Both the position numbers and the translations under genes were made by a program. Positions 15,749 to 24,431 of a stretch of 43,898 nt of DNA are shown here, in pieces (position 1 is the first letter of the stretch; each line of letters begins with the position of its first letter). The DNA comes from an uncultured bacterium (GTDB lineage: Bacteria; Verrucomicrobiota; Kiritimatiellia; PWTM01). The stretch lies in NCBI GenBank assembly GCA_900661335.1, contig CAACVY010000014.1, forward strand, positions 1 through 43,898, read 5' to 3'. The notes beneath the pieces were generated by a model. It saw nothing but the letters and a program-made list of their open reading frames with translations, was not told the DNA's origin and made no database searches.

Positions 15749-17695
15749 ATGAAGGTGCGTCTGGCAGTGCTATTGGCGGCGGCCATATCGGTGCGCGGGT
15801 ATGCGTCGGTCTCGACGGGATATGCGTGGATGGCTGGCCCATTCGAGCCGACGTTGGAATCGTTGAAAAGCTACCGTTGCCCGGATTGGTTTCGGGATGC
15901 GAAGTTCGGCATCTGGTCTCATTGGGGTCCTCAGGCCGTGCCCATGCGGGGGGACTGGTATGCGCGGCGCATGTACGAAGAAGGGTCAGCGGCATACAAA
16001 GATCACTTGGAACGATGGGGGCATCCCTCGCAACACGGCTATAAAGACATCATTCCGCTGTGGAAAGCGGAGAAGTGGGATCCAGAGCGGCTCATGGCGC
16101 TCTACAAGCGTGCCGGTGCGCGGTACTTCGTGAGCATGGGTTCGCACCACGATAACTTTTTCCTGTGGGACTCTAAGGTGCACCGGTGGAACGCCGTACA
16201 GATGGGCCCGCGTCGGGACGTGGTTGGGGAATGGCAAGCAGCCGCCCGCAAGTACGGCTTGCGGTTTGGCGTGAGCGAACACCTGGGCGCCAGCTTCACC
16301 TGGTTCCAGTCTGCGCACCGTGCCGACAAGTCTGGCCCATTGGCCGGTGTTCCCTACGACGGGGCCAACCCGGCGTTCCAAGATTTGTACCACTGGCCGG
16401 CGGAGCCGAGTGATACCAAGTGGTACAGCACGGATCCGCGTTGGCATCGGCGCTGGTACGAATGCATTCGGGAGTTGGTCGACCGCTATCAGCCGGACCT
16501 CCTGTACACGGATGGAGGGGTTCCGTTCGGCGACGATCACAAGCTGCCGGGGCTGTGTATGATCGCGCATTTTTACAACTCCAGCGCTCAGCGTCACGAG
16601 GGTGTTCCGGACGTGGTGTACACGTGCAAGGAACCTGGGGAAGGTCGGTGGGTCCACGATATCGAGCGAGGTGTATTGGGGGAGGTTCAGCCATACCCGT
16701 GGCAAACCGATACTTCCATTGGGGACTGGTACTACAACGTCAACTGGAAGTACCGGCCGGTGTCGTGGGTGATCCACATGTTGGTGGACATCGTCAGCAA
16801 GAACGGGAACTTGTTGTTGAACGTGGTGCAGCGACCGGACGGGTCGTTGGACCCAGAGGTGGAGCAACAACTGGAGGAGTTGGCGAAGTGGTTCGCGGTG
16901 CATGGAGAGGCGATTTACGAGACCCGACCATGGGGGAGATACGGAGAGGGGCGGGTACGAACTCGTGGGGGTCATTTCAAAGAGGACTTCAACTTTACGG
17001 CGCGGGACATCCGGTTCACGACAAAGGGGGGCGTGTTGTACGCGATTGCACTGGGGTGGCCGACGAACACGCTGCGGATTCGGTCGTTGGCGCAGGCAGC
17101 CGGGACTGTGGAGTCGGTCGAGGTCTTGGGATGTGCGACGGCGCCGCAGTGGCGTCAGACGGACGAAGCGCTGGAGGTGGAGGTGCCCGCCACGCCGGTG
17201 AGTCCGTACACATGCGCGCTGCGGATCCGCGGGCATGAGTTGCGGCCTGCGCCGGTGCCAGAGGAACCGGTGGTGGTCGAGGCAGACGCTCGGGGCAACA
17301 TTGACCTGAGAGCGGAGGATGCGGAGTTGCATGGGACCCAGATCCGTCTGGAGCGACGGGGTATGCGGCAGAATGTGGGGTTCTGGGATCGTGCGGATGA
17401 ATGGATCGAGTGGTGGGTGTTGGCGCCGAGCTCGGGGGTCTGGAACGTGCGGCTCGAAGTGGCCACAGTTCATCCTCGCTCAGAGCTGGAATTGAGCGTG
17501 GGATCCCAAACGCAGACTTTGGAAGTGACGGGGACGGGGGATTGGGAGACGTTCCGGACGGTGGCCGCACGGGCAGTGCAGTTGGAGTCCGGAGTGACGA
17601 ACCGAGTGGTGTTGCGCCCTGCCAAGCCTGAAAAATGGAGTGCGGTGAACGTGCGCGGGGTACGCCTTACTCCCACGGCGCCGACTCCCAAGTGA
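15749..17695 (+). CDS. Alpha-L-fucosidase, glycoside hydrolase family 29
   Basis: 648 residues. A signal peptide ends near Ala-19. The GH29 catalytic domain covers about residues 30-390: WFRDAKFGIWSHWGPQAVP, then GARYFVSMGSHHDNFFLWDS, then PDLLYTDGGVPFG with the presumed nucleophile Asp in YTDGG, and NGNLLLNVVQRPDGSLD closing the barrel. A beta-sandwich follows, plus a CBM-like C-terminal segment that is longer than in small bacterial GH29 enzymes. It should release L-fucose from fucosides in the periplasm or outside the cell. AAAGGAG lies upstream of two close ATGs; 15749 gives the better spacing and signal peptide. It is followed by a symporter and a mutarotase fitting fucose uptake. Confidence 0.92.
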   Translation: MKVRLAVLLAAAISVRGYASVSTGYAWMAGPFEPTLESLKSYRCPDWFRDAKFGIWSHWGPQAVPMRGDWYARRMYEEGSAAYKDHLERWGHPSQHGYKDIIPLWKAEKWDPERLMALYKRAGARYFVSMGSHHDNFFLWDSKVHRWNAVQMGPRRDVVGEWQAAARKYGLRFGVSEHLGASFTWFQSAHRADKSGPLAGVPYDGANPAFQDLYHWPAEPSDTKWYSTDPRWHRRWYECIRELVDRYQPDLLYTDGGVPFGDDHKLPGLCMIAHFYNSSAQRHEGVPDVVYTCKEPGEGRWVHDIERGVLGEVQPYPWQTDTSIGDWYYNVNWKYRPVSWVIHMLVDIVSKNGNLLLNVVQRPDGSLDPEVEQQLEELAKWFAVHGEAIYETRPWGRYGEGRVRTRGGHFKEDFNFTARDIRFTTKGGVLYAIALGWPTNTLRIRSLAQAAGTVESVEVLGCATAPQWRQTDEALEVEVPATPVSPYTCALRIRGHELRPAPVPEEPVVVEADARGNIDLRAEDAELHGTQIRLERRGMRQNVGFWDRADEWIEWWVLAPSSGVWNVRLEVATVHPRSELELSVGSQTQTLEVTGTGDWETFRTVAARAVQLESGVTNRVVLRPAKPEKWSAVNVRGVRLTPTAPTPK

Positions 17696-18029
17696 GTTGC
17701 GCTTCGACATCCCATCTCAAACCTTTGCCCGACTTGCTCGGCACTTGGCCTCGTTGGACATGCGAGTCGGACCGCGCCGAGTCCATCCGCTATGAAGGGC
17801 GGATTCACGACGTAGTCTCGTGGGACCGACCGGGCCTTAGGCTGCGAAACGGAACCCTCGTGCTCTGCCAATACAGAACTTCCGTAAGCGCTTCGGCCTT
17901 GCGTTGTCACATCGCCGGCGCGTGGAATCGCAGACGGGAGCGCTCCGGCTTTTCGCGTGAGCCAACCTTAGTTAAGATCATGTAAGAACATGCAAGGTTT
18001 CTCGGCAATTGGGACTTCAGGAGGCTAGA
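17696..18029. other. 334-bp intergenic region upstream of the symporter
   Basis: No ORF resembling a protein is seen. The last third carries a nested palindrome (17964-17999), described separately, and AGGAGG for the symporter start. Confidence 0.6.
17964..17999 (+). promoter_or_regulatory. Nested palindrome, possible operator before the symporter
   Basis: AACCTT (17964-17969) pairs with AAGGTT (17994-17999), and inside it CATGT pairs with ACATG around an AAGA loop. The same bases also form near-direct repeats AAGATCATG and AAGAACATG, 10 bp apart. It ends 30 bp before the symporter ATG, a usual place for a repressor site or leader hairpin. Confidence 0.4.
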
Positions 18030-19640
18030 ATGAATACGGCGATCGGATGGGCGGACTGGACCCTCGTGGCGCTCTACATCGTGGGCATCGTGACGCTCGG
18101 CTGCTGGGCCGGTTGGCGCCAACGACGTCGCGACAAAGAAAACGCCGGAGGATACTTCTTGGCTGGCCGCTCCCTGTCCTGGATCACGATCGGCGCGGCG
18201 CTGTTCTCCACGAACATTTCCACCGTACACTTGGTGAGCCTCGCCCAAGAGGGCTACGTGAACGGTTTGTTGTACGGTAACTTCGAATGGATGGCTGCAT
18301 TCACGCTAATCGCCTTGTCCTTGTTCTTTGCGCCCTTCTATATCCGTTCGGGCGTGACGACGCTGCCGGACTTTCTGGAGCGGCGGTACAACCGTGCGTG
18401 CCGCGATTGGTTGGCCGTGCTTTCCATCATTTCAGCAATCTTCGTGCATATCGGCTTTTCGTTGTACACCGGCGCCGTCGTGCTTCGCGGATTGCTTGGC
18501 ATCGACATTTATCCCAGCATCATCGCGGCCGCAGTGCTCACGGGCTTGTATACGATCGTGGGAGGACTGCTCGCGGTGGTGTGGACCGAGTCACTCCAAA
18601 CCGTGGTCCTCCTGTTAGGCGCGATCAGCCTGACGGCCATCGCCTACCATCATGCAGGGGGATGGAACGGCCTGACCGCCGTGGTAGACCCGGTGAAACT
18701 CACTGTGCTGCGGTCAGCGGCGGAGGCGCCCACGCTGCCGTGGTACGCGGTGCTTCTGGGCTACCCCGTCATCGGTTTGTGGTATTGGTGCGCGGACCAA
18801 ACCATCGTCCAGCGCGTGCTGGGTGCGCGCGACGAAAACCACGCGCGCCTTGGCCCTTTGTTCGCGGGATTCCTGAAAATTTTGCCGGTATTCATCTTCG
18901 TCCTGCCCGGCCTATTGTGCGAAGCGCTCATCCGGCAAGGCCGACTCCCGCCGGGGTTGACCGAGTCCGCCGACACCTACGCCTTCATGGTCACCCACCT
19001 GTTGCCGGTCGGTTTGAAAGGGCTGGTGGCCGCTGCACTGTTGGCCGCGTTGATGAGTACGGTCTCCGGCGCGCTCAATTCCATTGCGACCTTGTTCTGT
19101 TGGGATCTCTACCGACGGTTTCGGCCGGCGACGCCGGAGCGTCAGCTCGTGACTCTGGGGCGTTGGGTCACAGCCCTCGCGATGATCGCAGGAATCCTTT
19201 GGACGCCGTTCATCCGCCGGTATCAGAGCATCTTTCAGGGCATCAACACCGTGATCTGCTACATCGCGCCCCCGATCACTGCCGTGTTCATATTCGGCGT
19301 GTTTTGGCCCCGCGCCTCCGGCGTGGCCGCCCAGTGGACGCTATACCTCGGCTCGGCGCTTGGGTTGGTGGTGTTCCTGCTGGATTGGTTCAAAGATCAT
19401 ACCGGATGGAACGTCCCGTTCATGTTGGCGGCGTTCTACCTGTTCGTCGTATGCTCGGCGATTTTGGTCGTGCTGTCTTGGATCCGACCGCATGAACACA
19501 CGGCCGAGAGTCGGCGGCTGGTTTGGAACCATCCGCTTGAATCCCTGCACTTCGAAGGTTGGCCGGGATGGGGGAACTACCGACGATGGGCTCTGATTCT
19601 GTTCGTGACGATGGTGGCTCTGTATGTGGTGTTCGCGTAA
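18030..19640 (+). CDS. Sodium:solute symporter (SSS family), probably for a sugar
   Basis: 536 residues with about 13-14 transmembrane helices. SSS features are visible: GYFLAGRSLSWITIGAALF at about residues 38-57, STNISTVHLVSLAQEGYVNG, a helix with VGGLLAVVWTESLQTVVLL (sodium-site helix region), and LMSTVSGALNSIATLF. This matches SGLT/NanT-like sugar carriers. The start at 18030 has AGGAGG 8 nt upstream. Its place between the GH29 fucosidase and the mutarotase makes L-fucose (or a methylated or oligomeric derivative) the likely substrate, which is inference. Confidence 0.88.
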   Translation: MNTAIGWADWTLVALYIVGIVTLGCWAGWRQRRRDKENAGGYFLAGRSLSWITIGAALFSTNISTVHLVSLAQEGYVNGLLYGNFEWMAAFTLIALSLFFAPFYIRSGVTTLPDFLERRYNRACRDWLAVLSIISAIFVHIGFSLYTGAVVLRGLLGIDIYPSIIAAAVLTGLYTIVGGLLAVVWTESLQTVVLLLGAISLTAIAYHHAGGWNGLTAVVDPVKLTVLRSAAEAPTLPWYAVLLGYPVIGLWYWCADQTIVQRVLGARDENHARLGPLFAGFLKILPVFIFVLPGLLCEALIRQGRLPPGLTESADTYAFMVTHLLPVGLKGLVAAALLAALMSTVSGALNSIATLFCWDLYRRFRPATPERQLVTLGRWVTALAMIAGILWTPFIRRYQSIFQGINTVICYIAPPITAVFIFGVFWPRASGVAAQWTLYLGSALGLVVFLLDWFKDHTGWNVPFMLAAFYLFVVCSAILVVLSWIRPHEHTAESRRLVWNHPLESLHFEGWPGWGNYRRWALILFVTMVALYVVFA

Positions 19641-19680
19641 AACCGAAACCCCAAGTCGTTCGAACCGAAAGGAGGAACTC

Positions 19681-20079
19681 ATGCGACATTGGATCCTGCT
19701 GTGGACGATGGCGGTGCTGACGGGCTGTGCCACACGACCGGTGCAACGGTACGCTTGGGTGACCGGCTTAAAGCCGGAAAAAGCGGAGTACTATCGAGAG
19801 CTGCATGCCCACCCCTGGCCCGGCGTGGTGCGCATGATCAAGGAATGCAACATCCGAAACTACTCCATCTACTTGAAGGAAATTGACGGCCGCTTGTACC
19901 TCTTCAGCTACCTTGAATATACCGGCCGCGATTTCGACGCCGACATGGCGAAAATGGCCGCCGATCCCGAAACCCAACGGTGGTGGAAAGAAACCGATCC
20001 CTGCCAGATCCCCTTGCCCGACGCAGCCGCGAAAGGGAAGATCTGGTCCGACGCAGAGGAGGTTTTTCACCTTCCATGA
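19681..20079 (+). CDS. Lipoprotein L-rhamnose/L-fucose mutarotase (RhaM family)
   Basis: 132 residues. The family (PF05336) interconverts the alpha and beta anomers of L-rhamnose, and in some bacteria of L-fucose. Shared features with E. coli RhaM are EYYRELHAHPWPG (matching the active-site His and WPE block), NYSIYLKEIDGRLYLFSYLE, TQRWWKE, and the C-terminal EVFHLP. Unusually, it carries a lipoprotein signal with lipobox LTGC at Cys-18, so it would work at the membrane outside the cytoplasm, before uptake. Shine-Dalgarno AAAGGAGG is well placed. It lies 40 bp after the symporter and overlaps the next gene by ATGA. Confidence 0.85.
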   Translation: MRHWILLWTMAVLTGCATRPVQRYAWVTGLKPEKAEYYRELHAHPWPGVVRMIKECNIRNYSIYLKEIDGRLYLFSYLEYTGRDFDADMAKMAADPETQRWWKETDPCQIPLPDAAAKGKIWSDAEEVFHLP

Positions 20080-21314
20080 CTTCGCGAGAACGAGTTTGGT
20101 CCGCAATCGAACACCGCCAGCCTGACCGTGTGCCGGTGGACTTGGGCAGCACGCCGAGTTCTGGGATCGCCGCGATTGCCTACCACCGTTTGTGCACCCA
20201 CTTGGGGTTGCTTGGCAATCGCACGCGCATCTACGATGTCGTTCAACAGCTCGCCCAACCGGAGGAGATCGTCCTCGACCGATTTCGAATCGATGCAGTG
20301 GACCTCGGGCGAACTTTCAACACCCGGGATGAGGATTGGTATGACATCGTGATGGCCGATGGTAGCCCGGCGCAATATCCGGCGTGGTTCCGCCCCGAGC
20401 GTCAGCCCGATGGCTCGTACGTGGCTCGCCACCCAGACGGGACTCCCATCGCGCATATGCCCGCAGGGGGGACGTTTTTCGACCAAACGTATTTCCCCTA
20501 CCTCGACGGGTATCCCTCCGATTTCTCGGGCCTGCGCACGGCAATGACATACGTGCTGTGGGCCGCGTTCGCCCACAGTCCGTGGGACCATGCGAACGAG
20601 CCGGACTTCTGGAATCAGCTCCGACAGCGTGCGTTGGAGCTCCGGCGTTCGACCGACCGTGCGATCGTGCTCTCGTGCGGGTGCAACTTGTTCGAGTGGG
20701 GATGTTTTTTGAGGCGCATGGACAACTTTCTGATGGACATTTACGCGGAGCCCGCACAGGTCGAGCGGCTGCTCGACGCGCTCGTGGAAATTCATCTCGA
20801 GGGGCTGGAGCGCATTTGCCGCGCGGTGGGCGATCTCATCGATGTCATTCGGTTCGGGGATGATCTGGGAATGGATGCCGGGCCGTTCATGGACCCCGAC
20901 ACCTACGCGAAGCTGTTTAAACCCCGGCACGCGATGATTTGCGAGTTTGCGCGGCGCCACACTCGAGCCAAACGGATGCTGCACTCTTGCGGTTCGATCT
21001 ACACGCTCCTTCCGCATTTGATCGAGGCCGGGTTTGAAATCATCAACCCCGTGCAGACCAGTGCGCACGACATGGAACCAGAAAAACTGAAGCGAGAGTT
21101 CGGCCGGGACATCTGTTTTTGGGGCGGTGGATGTGACACGCGGCGCGTCCTCAACCGGGGCACCCCGGCGGAGGTCCAGGAGCACGTCCGTCGGCGGTTA
21201 GAGATTCTTGCGCCGGGGGGCGGATTTGTATTCGCAACCGTTCACAACATCTTGCCCGAGGTTCCTCCCGAGAATATCGTCGCCCTCTACGAAGCGATCG
21301 AGGAGTTCCGCTGA
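20076..21314 (+). CDS. UroD/MtaA-like protein, putative corrinoid-linked methyltransferase
   Basis: 412 residues of the uroporphyrinogen decarboxylase superfamily (PF01208): TSRERVWSAIEHRQPDRVPV at the N-terminus, then IRFGDDLGMDAGPFMDPDTY and GFEIINPVQTSAHDMEP. It shows HSCGS near residue 306 and GGGCDT near residue 350, the H-x-C and distant C pattern that binds zinc in MtaA/MtbA/CmuA methyl-corrinoid methyltransferases. True UroD lacks these. A role in heme synthesis is thus unlikely. The ATGA overlap with the mutarotase ties it to the fucose operon. One idea is handling methyl groups from O-methylated fucose, but no corrinoid protein is encoded nearby. Confidence 0.75.
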   Translation: MTSRERVWSAIEHRQPDRVPVDLGSTPSSGIAAIAYHRLCTHLGLLGNRTRIYDVVQQLAQPEEIVLDRFRIDAVDLGRTFNTRDEDWYDIVMADGSPAQYPAWFRPERQPDGSYVARHPDGTPIAHMPAGGTFFDQTYFPYLDGYPSDFSGLRTAMTYVLWAAFAHSPWDHANEPDFWNQLRQRALELRRSTDRAIVLSCGCNLFEWGCFLRRMDNFLMDIYAEPAQVERLLDALVEIHLEGLERICRAVGDLIDVIRFGDDLGMDAGPFMDPDTYAKLFKPRHAMICEFARRHTRAKRMLHSCGSIYTLLPHLIEAGFEIINPVQTSAHDMEPEKLKREFGRDICFWGGGCDTRRVLNRGTPAEVQEHVRRRLEILAPGGGFVFATVHNILPEVPPENIVALYEAIEEFR

Positions 21315-21665
21315 ATTCCCAATTGAGGCCGCAGGGCAGTCCACTGGGCTAGTGGCATGCACGTGGGCGGGTGAGGATCTGCAGGATATTCTCGGGGCGA
21401 TGCGCGTGCGCAATCGCGAGGTTCCGGCCTGCGATGGCGGCCGCCGTTCGGAGAGGGCGTGCACCCGCACGACTTTAGGTCGAACGATCCGCGACACGCC
21501 AGGGCGAATCGTCCAAGCGTTGGATGATACTTCCCTCATGCCCTCCAAGCGTTGGAAATCCCACGCCTCTGGCGCTCACAAACTTGCCAACGAGTTTCGG
21601 ATGCCGCGGGCCGATTGAAGCCCGACGGACGGCGTACTAAGCTGCGGGTGCCGTGGGAGAACGCC
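21315..21665. other. 351-bp intergenic region before the serpin
   Basis: No gene is seen. It contains the second paired palindrome (21512-21556), which lies 197 bp after the UroD-like stop and 109 bp before the serpin start. No convincing terminator hairpin was found. Confidence 0.6.
21512..21556. repeat. Paired 13-bp palindromes, locus 2
   Basis: TCCAAGCGTTGGA at 21512-21524 and again at 21544-21556, 32 bp start to start with a 19-bp spacer. The central triplet is GCG in both copies, different from the GGA/TCC triplet of the other loci. Confidence 0.85.
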
Positions 21666-22892
21666 ATGAACCGACTCACTGCTGTTTGGCTTGCCGGCTG
21701 TATGATCGCATCGTTCCACAACCTTCCCGCCATGGAGCCCTGGGTTCAACCCCTCGACCGTTTCTCGGTTCGTTTGTTCCATCAGTTGGCGGAGGGAACG
21801 GAAAACAACCTCGTGGTCTCGCCATTCAGCGTGTACGTTGCGTTGTGCATGCTCAGCGCCGGGGCCGCAGGAGAAACGGAGGCGGAGCTGGTCCAGCTCT
21901 TGGGTCTGCCGGCCGCCCGCGTGGAGCGGCGAAGGGTCGGACCCACCATCGGACAACGAGTGGCCTCGCTCGCCCGAAGCGGCGTGACCCTCGAAGTCGC
22001 CCAGCGCGTTTGGGTCCAGCGCTCCTATCAACTCTTGCCGGAGTTTCTTGGCGAATTGCGAGAAGGCTTTGACGCAGTGCCCGCCTCGGCGGACTTCGAG
22101 ACCGATGTGGAGGCTGCGCGTCGGGAGATCAACGCGTGGGTGGAGGCACGAACGCGGCAACGGATCCGCGACTTGATTGGGCCTGGAATTTTGGACCGTA
22201 CCACCCGTTTGGTGTTGGTCAACGCAGTGTACTTCTATGGGTGGTGGGCACAGCAGTTTTCGCCCGAACACACGCGCCCCGCGGTTTTCCACGGGCTCGA
22301 CGCGGGCTGCACAGGGCAGGTCCAGATGATGGAGAGGGAGTTTGCGCCCGATGAGATCCGGTATACCGAGGGGCCGGGTTGGCAAGCGTGCGAGATTCCA
22401 TACCGAGGTCGGGAGCTGGCGATGATCGTTTTGCTGCCCAGTCGCGAGCCTGGGGCATGGCGTTCCTTGCAGGAGCGCTTGGAGAGCGACGGCCTGACAG
22501 GGGTTCGGCAACGTATGCGTCCGCGGCGCGTTCGAGTATTTCTCCCGCGATTTCGAATCGAGAGTACCGTCCGACTCGATGCGGCGCTGACGGCGCTGGG
22601 GGCTGGTTCGATGTTCGATCCAGATCGAGCCAATCTATCCCGGATCGCGGGACGGCGGGACTTGTTCGTGAGTGCGGTGCTGCACAAAGCCTTTGTCGAG
22701 GTGGTGGAAGAGGGCACGGAAGCCGCTGCAGCCACGGCGGTGGTTGTCACGTTGACCGCGGCGCCCATGGAGCCTGAAGAGCCGGTCGTGTTTCGTGCGG
22801 ATCGGCCGTTTGTGTTTGTGATCGTGGACCGAACGACAGGCATGAGCCTCTTCTGGGGGCGAGTGGTTCGGACTCCCACCCCAACGCCCTGA
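21666..22892 (+). CDS. Serpin (serine protease inhibitor), predicted inhibitory
   Basis: 408 residues, a full-length serpin. Family blocks are NLVVSPFSVYVALCMLSAGA at about 42-61, NAVYFYGWWAQQFSPEHT, FLPRFRIES, and the C-terminal FRADRPFVFVIVDRTTGMSLFWGRV (quoted in part). The reactive-centre hinge E348-E-G-T-E-A-A-A-A-T matches the inhibitory consensus exactly, so loop insertion should be possible. Counting 17 residues gives P1 = T364; comparison of the distal end with alpha-1-antitrypsin suggests M368 (APM then EPEEP). The N-terminus has LAGC at Cys-12, a possible lipobox, so it may be a lipoprotein. It would guard the periplasm or surface against proteases. The next gene starts 3 bp after the stop. 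Confidence 0.92.
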   Translation: MNRLTAVWLAGCMIASFHNLPAMEPWVQPLDRFSVRLFHQLAEGTENNLVVSPFSVYVALCMLSAGAAGETEAELVQLLGLPAARVERRRVGPTIGQRVASLARSGVTLEVAQRVWVQRSYQLLPEFLGELREGFDAVPASADFETDVEAARREINAWVEARTRQRIRDLIGPGILDRTTRLVLVNAVYFYGWWAQQFSPEHTRPAVFHGLDAGCTGQVQMMEREFAPDEIRYTEGPGWQACEIPYRGRELAMIVLLPSREPGAWRSLQERLESDGLTGVRQRMRPRRVRVFLPRFRIESTVRLDAALTALGAGSMFDPDRANLSRIAGRRDLFVSAVLHKAFVEVVEEGTEAAAATAVVVTLTAAPMEPEEPVVFRADRPFVFVIVDRTTGMSLFWGRVVRTPTPTP

Positions 22893-22895
22893 TCC

Positions 22896-24431
22896 ATGGA
22901 ACCACATCCAAAGCGATGGGGCGAGCTTCTACGCGGGTTACCGCGGAGGGCGTGTGGGAGGTGGCTGTGGTCACTTGCGATCAGCCTGGGAACGGTTTAC
23001 GCGGCGGAGCCCACTCTTACGGCCACCGAAATCCGGGTCACGGGCCCCACGCTCAATGTGAAGGACTTGGGCGCGAGGGGCGACGGCGAGCACAATGACA
23101 CCGCGGCGTTCCGCGCGGCAGCCGAGCAGATCCAGCGCGCTGGTGGCGGCCGCCTCGTGATTCCACCCGGCGTGTATCTTGTGGGCGAGCAAAGCCACGA
23201 AGAAAGCAAAGTTCCCTACTACAAGCCCGGGAAGATTTTTTCGGTCTGCGACGTGGACGGCTTGGTGATCGAAGGCCAGCGAGCAATTCTCCGGCTGGCG
23301 CCAGGACTTCGGTACGGCTCGTTCGACCCTCGCACTGGAAAACCGTTTCACCCGCCCCGGGGTGGCTTTACCGATCCCACGTACGCGGCCAGCGTCGGCT
23401 CGATGATCCAGATCCATCGTTGTCGGAATGTCGTGATCCGCAATTTGGAGCTGGATGGGAACAACGGATCGTTGGTGCTAGGAGGGTATTTCGGCGACAC
23501 GGGGCGGCAGCTACGCGCGATCGGGATTGAGCTGTACAATAATCGGAACGTGGTCATCGAACAGGTGCACACCCACCACCACGGCTTGGACGGCATTCTG
23601 ATTGGCTGGCATGAACTGAAGGAAAACGACCCGCCTACGCCCCACGTGCTCATCCGTGTGATCAGTGAGTACAACTCGCGGCAAGGATTGTCGTGGGTGG
23701 GGGGTCGTGGCTTACGGGCGTACCGGTGTAAGTTCAACCACACCGGACGTGGCGCATTCCGTTCCGCTCCCAGCGCGGGGCTCGACATCGAAGCGGAAGA
23801 TTCGATTTGCCGAGACGGCTACTTCGAGGGATGCGAGTTCGTCAACAACGCGGGATGCGCGATGATCGCCGATTCCGGTGACGGTGGCTACACACGGTTC
23901 GTGCAGTGCACCTTTTGGGGCGTGAGCACGTGGTCGACTTGGGCCGCGAAACCCGGGTTGGTCTTCGAAGATTGCCGCATTTATGGCAGCGCGGTTCACG
24001 GATATGGCTGTACCAACGCGGAGTTGGCGACGCGATACCTCCGGTGTCATTTCGAAGACAAGGACTATGGTACTCAGGGGGTCTATCGTAGCGCTGCGCT
24101 GATCGAGTGCGCCTCTCGGGGTGACCACATTACGTACGATGGCTGCACGGTCATCGCTCACCGCACTCGGTCGTTCTGGTTCGACCGGGTGGACGGCCAG
24201 AAATTCGTCCGCAATTGCCGGGTGGTGCATCGAGATCGGGCGCCCGACGGTGCGTTCCTCGCGTTGTTCCGAGGAGTGTACGTCGAACACACTCGTTTTG
24301 AGGAGGACTATCCGCCAGAGTGGACCGCCCACTACCGCATCGAAGCGCAGCAGGTGACGGTGGGTCCCGGAGTGTGGGTGAGCGGACCGTGTGTGCACTG
24401 GGGAGGCCGAACCGGTTGGATCCGGCCGTAG
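22896..24431 (+). CDS. Secreted right-handed parallel beta-helix protein (pectate-lyase-3 type)
   Basis: 511 residues. A signal peptide ends near YAAEP. The start of the helix has VKDLGARGDGEHNDTAAFRA, the classic pectate_lyase_3/GH28-type opening. GGGRLVIPPGVYLVG and many repeated strands follow (NVVIRNLELDGNNG, NVVIEQVHTHHHGLDGILIG, YFEGCEFVNNAGCAMI). It probably binds or cleaves a polysaccharide outside the cell. I see no certain GH28 catalytic Asp set, so lyase, hydrolase or epimerase activity is open. It starts 3 bp after the serpin stop, so the two are almost certainly co-transcribed. Confidence 0.8.
   Translation: MEPHPKRWGELLRGLPRRACGRWLWSLAISLGTVYAAEPTLTATEIRVTGPTLNVKDLGARGDGEHNDTAAFRAAAEQIQRAGGGRLVIPPGVYLVGEQSHEESKVPYYKPGKIFSVCDVDGLVIEGQRAILRLAPGLRYGSFDPRTGKPFHPPRGGFTDPTYAASVGSMIQIHRCRNVVIRNLELDGNNGSLVLGGYFGDTGRQLRAIGIELYNNRNVVIEQVHTHHHGLDGILIGWHELKENDPPTPHVLIRVISEYNSRQGLSWVGGRGLRAYRCKFNHTGRGAFRSAPSAGLDIEAEDSICRDGYFEGCEFVNNAGCAMIADSGDGGYTRFVQCTFWGVSTWSTWAAKPGLVFEDCRIYGSAVHGYGCTNAELATRYLRCHFEDKDYGTQGVYRSAALIECASRGDHITYDGCTVIAHRTRSFWFDRVDGQKFVRNCRVVHRDRAPDGAFLALFRGVYVEHTRFEEDYPPEWTAHYRIEAQQVTVGPGVWVSGPCVHWGGRTGWIRP

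Noticed and set aside
15355-15786. Minus-strand open frame of 143 codons over the gap before the fucosidase
   Set aside because: Composition is Ser/Pro/Arg-rich without family signs, it covers the fucosidase Shine-Dalgarno sequence and start, and there is no good start signal.
20076-21314. Annotation as heme-pathway uroporphyrinogen decarboxylase
   Set aside because: It has the zinc-ligand pattern of MtaA-type methyltransferases and sits in a sugar operon, with no heme genes nearby.
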